Assembly: GCA_023412655.1 (NCBI GenBank)
Contig: JAEYNH010000044.1
Location: 1 to 11,260, forward strand
Reading direction: 5' to 3'
Origin: Pseudomonadota bacterium
GTDB taxonomy: Bacteria; Pseudomonadota; Alphaproteobacteria; Caulobacterales; Caulobacteraceae
DNA: 11,260 bases
In this document: positions 6,816 through 11,260 of the stretch, in pieces
How the letters are laid out: each line of letters begins with the position of its first letter
How positions within the stretch are numbered: position 1 is the stretch's first letter
Notes under the pieces: model-generated
Told to the model about the DNA's origin: nothing
Database searches by the model: none
The model's input: the letters and a program-made list of their open reading frames with translations, nothing else
Translations under genes and position numbers: made by a program

Positions 6816-8516
6816 CTACCCCGCCGCCAGAACCGTCGGCTGATCCGCCTTCGCCGCCGCCCAGCGTTCGAACATCGCCCGGAACGCGGCGTCCAGGTCA
6901 CGCATGAAGCCCGCCTCGTCGCAGTTGGCGCCGCCGTCGAAGCCGGGGCGCACCCGGGCTCTAACGGCGTCGAGGCCTTCCGCGTCGCGGGCCAGCTCCA
7001 GGGCCTTGGCCACGAAGCCTTCCGGCGTGGTGGTGGCCAGTTCCTCCAGCCCGGAGGCCCTGAGGATGGTGCGGGCGTACAGGCCGCCCACATTCGGCGT
7101 CTCGCCCACCATCGACAGCACCGGCACGCCGTTCGACAGCGCCTCCAGCGTCGTGGTCGACCCCGGCGCCGGCCAGCAGTCCAGCATGACGTCGATCCGC
7201 CGGAAGGCGCCGTAGTACGCCTCGCCCGAGGTCTCGCCCTCGAAGATCAGCTGCTCGGCCCCCACGGCGTGGGCCGCGAAGCGGGCCGTCGTCGCGGCCT
7301 GCAGCACCGGATCGGCGAAGTAGCGGTACTTCAGGACCAGCCGGCTGCCCGGCATGTTCCGCAGCACCGTGGCCCAGGCCGCCAGGCAGCCGTCGCTGAG
7401 CTTGGCCGGGTGGTGGAAAGAGCCGAAGGTCACATGACCCGCGGCCCGCGCCGGCGTCGGCGCCGGGTCGAGCCGCCCCTCCGCCGGACGATAGGGCCAG
7501 AACACCTCGCCCGCGCCCCAGATCTCCTCGCTGAACAGCTCCGGAAAGGCCGGCGCATCCGAGGCCCGGGCGTGCAGCACATAGTCCATCTGCGGCAGGC
7601 CGGTGGTCTGGGCGAAGTTGATCCAGCCCACCTGCACCGGAGCCGGCTTGCGGGCGAACACGCCCAAGCGCGAGCCCGCGGTATGCCCCCACAGGTCGTT
7701 CAGCACATCGATGCGATCCTTGCGGATCAGGGCCGCGGCGGCCTCGTCGTTCAGATGGCCGATGGGACGGATCTGCACAAAGGCCGGCCAGCAACCCGTC
7801 TCGCTCGCGGCTTCGGCCGGATACAACACCACCTCGGTGGTCTCGGGGTCATGCCCCTCGAACAGCGGCGCCACGAACTGTCTGAGCTGCGAGGTGGCGA
7901 AGCGGGGCGCCACATAGCCGACGCGCAGCTTGCGGCCTGCCAGCGACGCGTTGCCGTGCGGGGCAGGCGGCGGCAGTTCGGCCCACCGCCTGGACCAGTC
8001 CCGCGCGGCCTCGGCGTGCCGTGCCTCCCCGTCCTCGCAGAACAGCAGGGCGTAGATCAGGAATTGGTGCAGGGCCGGCGAGGGGAAGTTCTCCACCGCG
8101 ACCTGCAGGTACTGGGCCGCCTCTTCCACCCGCCCCTGGTGCTGCAGCGACAGAGCGTAGTTGAGCAGCCCCTGGCTGTCGATCTCGCCGGCGCTCAGGG
8201 ACATGCCCCATACCACCGAGGCGCAGGCCACCAGGTGCTTGCCGTAGAGCTCCAGCCCCACCTGCGCCCCATAGGCCGGATCGGCCTTCAGGCCCGCCAC
8301 GCCGCCCGAAAGGCCGGTCAGCAGCGACAGCGTGTGCAGGACGCGTGCGTTGTCCAGCTCCGCGTGCGCCGGCTCGCCGCCCTGCATCAGGGCGGCGGCC
8401 AGGCCGTAATAGGCTTCATGGTCGGCGGGGTTCGCGGCGATCGCAGCCCGGAAGGCGGTCAGGGCCCCCTCAGTGTCGGCGACCAGCAGCGCCAGCTTGC
8501 CTGCCTTGGTGCTCAT
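6816..8516 (-). CDS. TPR/GT41 (OGT/SPINDLY-like) glycosyltransferase
   Basis: A 566-residue soluble protein: an N-terminal TPR-like helical region (about 10-180; e.g. ALTAFRAAIAANPADHEAYYGLAAAL and ALSLQHQGRVEEAAQYLQ) and a C-terminal GT41-type catalytic region (about 197-530). GT41 marks: LRVGYVAPRF (197-206), DLWGHTAGSRLGVFARKPAPVQVGW (274-298), TTGLPQMDYVL (304-314), VTFGSFHHPAKLSD with Lys372, SRLVLKY, and DVMLDCWPAPGSTTTLEALSNGVPVLSM (442-469). The HPxxxH-like histidines that normally follow the first block are absent; the sequence there reads ATSQLRQF. GT41 enzymes glycosylate proteins, with UDP-GlcNAc, GDP-fucose or hexose donors depending on clade; the donor here is unknown. ATG 8516 has AGGAG (8521-8525) at 4-base spacing, overlapping the stop of the dioxygenase gene, so the two are one operon. 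The design resembles Caulobacter FlmG; a flagellin target is inferred. Confidence 0.85.
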   Translation of the reverse strand: MSTKAGKLALLVADTEGALTAFRAAIAANPADHEAYYGLAAALMQGGEPAHAELDNARVLHTLSLLTGLSGGVAGLKADPAYGAQVGLELYGKHLVACASVVWGMSLSAGEIDSQGLLNYALSLQHQGRVEEAAQYLQVAVENFPSPALHQFLIYALLFCEDGEARHAEAARDWSRRWAELPPPAPHGNASLAGRKLRVGYVAPRFATSQLRQFVAPLFEGHDPETTEVVLYPAEAASETGCWPAFVQIRPIGHLNDEAAAALIRKDRIDVLNDLWGHTAGSRLGVFARKPAPVQVGWINFAQTTGLPQMDYVLHARASDAPAFPELFSEEIWGAGEVFWPYRPAEGRLDPAPTPARAAGHVTFGSFHHPAKLSDGCLAAWATVLRNMPGSRLVLKYRYFADPVLQAATTARFAAHAVGAEQLIFEGETSGEAYYGAFRRIDVMLDCWPAPGSTTTLEALSNGVPVLSMVGETPNVGGLYARTILRASGLEELATTTPEGFVAKALELARDAEGLDAVRARVRPGFDGGANCDEAGFMRDLDAAFRAMFERWAAAKADQPTVLAAG

Positions 8517-8523
8517 GGGGCTC

Positions 8524-9462
8524 CTACGCCTTCAGCACGGTGTTCTGGCGGATCACCGCGGCGCCGGCGGCGTCCAGGTCCTTCCGCGTGTCGGCCAGGC
8601 TCAGGGGCCCGGTCAGGGTGGCGTTCACCGCGTCCATGCCCGAGCGCTTGGCCCTGCCCCGGGCGATCAGGTAGCGCAGGGAAATCCGCTCGTGATCCGC
8701 CGCGTCCGGCTGCGTGCCGTGCAGGGTGCAGGCGTGCCAGATGGCGGCGAAGCCCGCCCCGCCGGTTAGGATCTTCTGGCGCACCGCCGCCTCGCCGTGC
8801 GGGCCGTTGCGGTACAGCCAGCTCTCCTCCCCCGTGCGGGTCAGGTCGTGCGGGAACACCGAGCCCCCCAGGCGGTGGCTGCCTTCCAGCAGGTACAGCG
8901 GCGCGTCGGCCTTGGTCACCGGATGCAGGTAGACGTACAGCGTCAGGAAGTCGGCTTCCCGGTCCTTGTAGTCGATCAGGTCCTGGTGGAAGTCGATGCC
9001 GTAGAAATAGGTCACGTCCCGGTGTTCGGGCTTCACATAGGCGCCCAGATTGTTCACCGGATTGCCGTGGATCCGCGCCCGCAGCCACTCGGGCACGCTG
9101 CGCGCGGGCACGCCGCACACCACCTTCTTGTTGAGGATCTCATAGCCCTCGCCCAGCAGGGCGGTCATCGCCTCCACAATGTGCGGCGCCTGCTCGACGA
9201 AGCCGAGGCGGTCCTCGAACCGTTCCAGCAGGTTGCGGCCGGGCCTGGGGTTCACCCCCGTGTACTGCGGGTCGGCGTCGAACTGGGCCTCGCTGAGGAA
9301 CAGGCTGTCGTCGAACGCCCGGGTCGCCCGGATGTCGGCCAGCAGGTCGGCGGCGGCCCGCACGTCCACCTTGGGCTCGAATATGTGCGCCCCCTGCCGG
9401 ATGAAATCCGAGACCACCTGCTCCGACAGGGTCCAGTCGGAGGTCTTGGCCATGGCGTTCAT
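8524..9462 (-). CDS. PhyH-type Fe(II)/2-oxoglutarate dioxygenase
   Basis: A 312-residue protein of the phytanoyl-CoA dioxygenase (PhyH) superfamily. These enzymes couple 2-oxoglutarate decarboxylation to hydroxylation of a small molecule. Seen: the metal-binding H-x-D in IDFHQDLIDYKD (His159, Asp161); LYVYLHPVTKADAPLYLLEGSHR, the strand that normally follows it; a distal His in WHACTLHGTQPD (His248); and ERISLRYLIARG with Arg263, placed where the family's 2-oxoglutarate-binding Arg lies. All ligands appear intact. ATG 9462 is chosen because GGAG (9469-9472) precedes it by 6 bases; a GTG at 9480 would add six residues and ATG 9453 would remove three. It is the first gene of an operon with the TPR/GT41 gene (7-bp gap) and diverges from the cytidylyltransferase. 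Substrate unknown; a sugar or glycan in this locus is an inference. Confidence 0.85.
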   Translation of the reverse strand: MNAMAKTSDWTLSEQVVSDFIRQGAHIFEPKVDVRAAADLLADIRATRAFDDSLFLSEAQFDADPQYTGVNPRPGRNLLERFEDRLGFVEQAPHIVEAMTALLGEGYEILNKKVVCGVPARSVPEWLRARIHGNPVNNLGAYVKPEHRDVTYFYGIDFHQDLIDYKDREADFLTLYVYLHPVTKADAPLYLLEGSHRLGGSVFPHDLTRTGEESWLYRNGPHGEAAVRQKILTGGAGFAAIWHACTLHGTQPDAADHERISLRYLIARGRAKRSGMDAVNATLTGPLSLADTRKDLDAAGAAVIRQNTVLKA

Positions 9463-9510
9463 GAAGGGCTCCGATCGCACGCGCTCAGCCGCAGAGGTCC
9501 ACGAGTCGCG

Positions 9511-9525
9511 TTAACCCTAGCTTAC
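9511..9525 (+). promoter_or_regulatory. CtrA-like box in the divergent promoter region
   Basis: TTAACCCTAGCTTAC fits the CtrA consensus TTAA-N7-TTAA at seven of eight defined positions. It lies in the 104-bp gap between the dioxygenase operon (minus, start 9462) and the cytidylyltransferase (plus, start about 9567). CtrA is the Caulobacterales cell-cycle regulator that controls many flagellar genes, so a site here would fit a flagellin-modification role. This is a match by eye to a short motif and could be chance, though such A/T-rich words are uncommon in this very GC-rich window. Confidence 0.4.
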
Positions 9526-9554
9526 CCTCGGGGGCGCACCTTCCGCCCCGAGAC

Positions 9555-9558
9555 GGAG
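9555..9558 (+). promoter_or_regulatory. Ribosome binding site supporting a CTG start
   Basis: GGAG lies 8 bases before CTG 9567, at normal spacing. There is no in-frame ATG, GTG or TTG between 9480 and the GTG at 9621. This site and the conserved N-terminus downstream together point to CTG as the start. Confidence 0.6.
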
Positions 9559-9566
9559 AGCCCGCC

Positions 9567-10283
9567 CTGACCCTCGCCATCCTCCAGGCCCGCCTCAGCT
9601 CCACCCGCCTGCCCGGCAAGGTGCTGAAGCCGCTGCTCGGCCAGCCGATGATCCTGCGCCAGATCGAGCGCATCCGGCGGGCCGCCAGCCTGGACCGCCT
9701 GGTGGTGGCCACCAGCACCGATGCCTCGGACGATCCACTGGCGGAGGCGCTGGACGCCGAGGGGATCGATGTCTTCCGCGGCCCGCTCGACGATGTGCTG
9801 GCGCGCTACGTCGGCGCCCTGGACCGCTGGCCGGCGGACACCGTCGTCCGCCTCACCGCCGACTGTCCGCTGATCGACCCGCAGGTCATCGACGCCACCG
9901 TCGCCCTGCTGCACGAGACGGGCGCCGACTACGCCCACTGCCGCACCCAAGAGGTGGGCTATCCCAAGGGCCAGGACGTGGAGGCCATGACCGCGGCCGT
10001 CCTGCGCCGGGCCGCCGAGCGCGCCACGACCCGCGAGGAGCGCGAACACGTCACCTGGGGCGTCTGGTCGAGGCCCGACCTCTACAGGATCGTCCGGCTC
10101 GCCCCGCCGCAGGAATGGGGCCACGTGCGCTGGACCGTCGACCGTCCCGACGACTTCGCCTTCGTCGCCGCCGTCTACGAGGCCCTGTATCCGGCCAACC
10201 CGGCGTTCACCTCGGACGATATCCGCGCCTTCGTTGAAAGCCGCCCCGACCTTGCGGCCTACGGTGGCGATCCCAGGATCTGA
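9567..10283 (+). CDS. pseF: PseF/SpsF-type cytidylyltransferase, probable CMP-pseudaminic acid synthetase, CTG start
   Basis: A 238-residue nucleotidyltransferase that probably joins CTP and pseudaminic acid to give CMP-pseudaminic acid, the activated donor. Seen, numbering from CTG 9567: LAILQARLSSTRLPGKVLKPL (3-23), the CTP-binding signature; VVATSTD (46-52); VFRGPLDDVLARY (69-81); VRLTADCPLIDP (94-105); and a basic/aromatic C-terminal half with VRWTVDRPDDF. It belongs to the SpsF-like group (COG1861). The first usual start codon, GTG 9621, would cut away half of the signature, so translation must begin upstream. CTG 9567 with GGAG at 8 bases is the best candidate and gives the TLAILQAR beginning expected of the family. 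It ends 10 bp before the convergent pseH. Specificity for Pse rather than another acid sugar comes from neighbouring pseG, pseH and pseI. Confidence 0.83.
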   Translation: MTLAILQARLSSTRLPGKVLKPLLGQPMILRQIERIRRAASLDRLVVATSTDASDDPLAEALDAEGIDVFRGPLDDVLARYVGALDRWPADTVVRLTADCPLIDPQVIDATVALLHETGADYAHCRTQEVGYPKGQDVEAMTAAVLRRAAERATTREEREHVTWGVWSRPDLYRIVRLAPPQEWGHVRWTVDRPDDFAFVAAVYEALYPANPAFTSDDIRAFVESRPDLAAYGGDPRI

Positions 10284-10293
10284 GAAGCCTCGG

Positions 10294-10869
10294 CTAGGGG
10301 GCGTCCGGCAGGCTGGCGGCGTCGATCCCCTTCTCCGCGAGCCTCGCCTCGATATCGGCCCGGGCCGCCAGCCAGTCGGCCTTGAGCATGCCCAGGCCCA
10401 CCACGTCCTGGAACCGGCCGCCCTTGCAGACGTGCTCCCGGTAGCAGGCCTCGCGCTGGAAGCCGAAACTCTCGTGCAGCTTCCACACGCCCTCGTTTTC
10501 CAGCAGCACCTCGCACCACAGCTTGTGGAAGCCCATGGTCTCGAAGACGTGGCGCAGGACGATGTACTCCACCTGCGCCCCCACGCCCCGGCCCCGCGTC
10601 GCGGGCTCGGCAAGGTAGTAGGCCCAGTCGCAGCGGCGCACGATGGGGTCGATCTTGGCCAGGTTGGCCAGCCCGACCGGCGCCCCGTCCAGCTCCACGA
10701 TCCAGTAGCGGCGGTCCTCGGCCGTCAGCGCGCCCGCCAGCCAGCGGTCGTGCTCGGCCTGGCTGATCTTGTGGTCGGTGTACATATAGGCCGCGACCTC
10801 GGGCGAGTTGCGCCAGGTCAGCAGCCGGGCGCTGTCCGCCCGGTCCATGTCCCGCAGGCTGACGCTCAT
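10294..10869 (-). CDS. pseH: PseH: UDP-4-amino-4,6-dideoxy-N-acetyl-beta-L-altrosamine N-acetyltransferase
   Basis: A 191-residue GNAT-fold enzyme that acetylates the C4 amino group of UDP-4-amino-4,6-dideoxy-N-acetyl-beta-L-altrosamine with acetyl-CoA, the step between PseC and PseG. Seen: a beta1 region starting VSLRDMDRADSARLLTWRNSPEV, typical of PseH; YWIVELDGAPVGLANLAKID (55-74); the acetyl-CoA pyrophosphate loop RGRGVG (92-97); and NEGVWKLHESFGFQREACYREHV (125-147), the GNAT B motif with the PseH-type ending and a C-terminal GRFQDVVGLGML. Length is normal. Its ATG overlaps the pseI stop as ATGA (10866-10869), so the two are translationally coupled; no strong ribosome site is seen apart from G-rich sequence within pseI. 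Called FlmH in Caulobacter flagellin glycosylation work, as far as I recall. Confidence 0.9.
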   Translation of the reverse strand: MSVSLRDMDRADSARLLTWRNSPEVAAYMYTDHKISQAEHDRWLAGALTAEDRRYWIVELDGAPVGLANLAKIDPIVRRCDWAYYLAEPATRGRGVGAQVEYIVLRHVFETMGFHKLWCEVLLENEGVWKLHESFGFQREACYREHVCKGGRFQDVVGLGMLKADWLAARADIEARLAEKGIDAASLPDAP

Positions 10870-11260
10870 CTGGCCGCCCCGCCGGCGACCATGTCCCAGG
10901 CCAGGGGCTCGCCCCGCCGCAGGTCCCGCGTCGCCGCGCGCCCCAGGACCGCGTCCAGCTCGGCCGGAGGCAGGCCGTCACCCGGGCGGATCGAACGCAC
11001 ATTGGCCCTCGTCAGCATCTCGCCCGCCTTCACGTCCATCGCCACATAGAGCGAACGTCGGAACTGCACGTTCCCCCGCTCGGCCCCCACCAGGTCGTAT
11101 TGCGCCCGGCCCAGGGCCCGCCAGGCCGCCTTGCAGTCGCTGACCAGGGCGGCGAACTCGCGGGGCTCCAGGCTGAAGGCCGCGTCCGATCCGCCGTCGG
11201 CCCGGGCCAGGGTGAAGTGCTTCTCGATCACGCTCGCCCCCAAGGCCACGGCCGCCACCG
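10866..11260 (-). CDS. pseI: PseI: pseudaminic acid synthase, C-terminal part (runs off the right edge)
   Basis: The last 130 or so residues of a NeuB-family synthase, which condenses phosphoenolpyruvate with 2,4-diacetamido-2,4,6-trideoxy-L-altrose to give pseudaminic acid. Seen: VALGASVIEKHFTLARADGGSDAAFSLEPREF, the end of the TIM-barrel domain with the conserved E-K-H-F and D-x-x-F-S-L segment; then a linker; then RRSLYVAMDVKAGEMLTRANVRSIRPGDGLPP and LAWDMV, which form the SAF (antifreeze-like) domain that covers the active site of the partner subunit. The frame is open to the window edge and the apparent GTG at 11258 is internal, so the N-terminal two thirds are missing here. It is placed upstream of pseH with a 4-bp overlap. 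Within NeuB enzymes, PseI is preferred over LegI or NeuB because of pseG and pseH. Confidence 0.88.
   Translation of the reverse strand, partial: VAAVALGASVIEKHFTLARADGGSDAAFSLEPREFAALVSDCKAAWRALGRAQYDLVGAERGNVQFRRSLYVAMDVKAGEMLTRANVRSIRPGDGLPPAELDAVLGRAATRDLRRGEPLAWDMVAGGAAR

Noticed and set aside
6804..6820. Small hairpin (GGCT-GAA-AGCC) at the convergent junction of the acyltransferase and GT41-type genes
   Set aside because: The stem is four or five pairs with no T-run on either strand, so it is too weak to call as a bidirectional terminator.
5954..7093. Open frame of 379 codons on the minus strand
   Set aside because: It spans the end of the TPR gene, the acyltransferase gene and part of the GT41-type gene in a non-coding frame; all three have better-supported readings.
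6639..9134. Open frame of 831 codons on the plus strand
   Set aside because: It lies antisense to the GT41-type and dioxygenase genes, both of which have clear motifs and ribosome sites. Its translation is Arg/Gly/His/Gln-rich without any domain: a product of high GC at third positions.
9463..9480. GTG 9480 as start of the dioxygenase
   Set aside because: ATG 9462 has GGAG at ideal spacing; the added six residues are not part of the conserved domain.
10269..10280. GATCCCAGGATC palindrome at the end of the cytidylyltransferase gene as a terminator
   Set aside because: The loop would be only two bases, the stem is short, and no U-run follows; it is also inside the coding sequence.

Overview
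The window is very GC-rich and gene-dense, with little intergenic space. Gene content points to an alphaproteobacterium of the Caulobacter/Phenylobacterium/Brevundimonas type (family Caulobacteraceae). The pointers are a DUF1022/ELM1-type gene, a pseudaminic acid (Pse) gene set of the kind used to glycosylate flagellins, a CtrA-like site, and soluble TPR-glycosyltransferase proteins. The taxon is inferred from style and content; there is no rRNA marker.

Layout, left to right. (1) The 3' part of an ELM1/DUF1022 gene is followed, same strand, by pseG (556-1617). (2) A fused gene (1684-3240) encodes an FdtA-like sugar-nucleotide 3,4-ketoisomerase joined to an FdtB-like PLP aminotransferase. (3) A GT61-family glycosyltransferase lies on the minus strand (3230-4414), convergent and overlapping with the fusion gene. 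(4) After a 92-bp divergent gap come a TPR protein with a GT9-like C-terminal domain (4507-6045) and a left-handed beta-helix acyltransferase (6065-6811), in tandem. (5) On the minus strand, a two-gene operon encodes a PhyH-type Fe(II)/2-oxoglutarate dioxygenase (9462-8524) and a TPR/GT41 (OGT/SPINDLY-like) glycosyltransferase (8516-6816). (6) Divergent from that operon, a PseF/SpsF-type cytidylyltransferase runs from 9567 to 10283 and appears to start at CTG. (7) On the minus strand, the 3' part of pseI (running off the right edge) overlaps pseH by an ATGA junction.

How the genes fit together. PseH, PseG, PseI and PseF are four of the six steps from UDP-GlcNAc to CMP-pseudaminic acid. PseB and PseC are not in the window and are probably near one of its edges. 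The FdtA-FdtB fusion and the beta-helix acyltransferase could make a dTDP-3-acylamido-3,6-dideoxyhexose (Fuc3NAc or Qui3NAc type), given RmlA/RmlB elsewhere in the genome. Three glycosyltransferases of different families (GT61, TPR-GT9-like, TPR-GT41-like) and a possible tailoring dioxygenase are interleaved with these. The simplest reading is a surface or flagellin glycosylation island that combines a nonulosonate with a second amino-dideoxy sugar. The two bipartite TPR-glycosyltransferases are the most interesting candidates for protein-directed glycosylation. No tRNA, rRNA, CRISPR array, insertion sequence or phage gene was seen.
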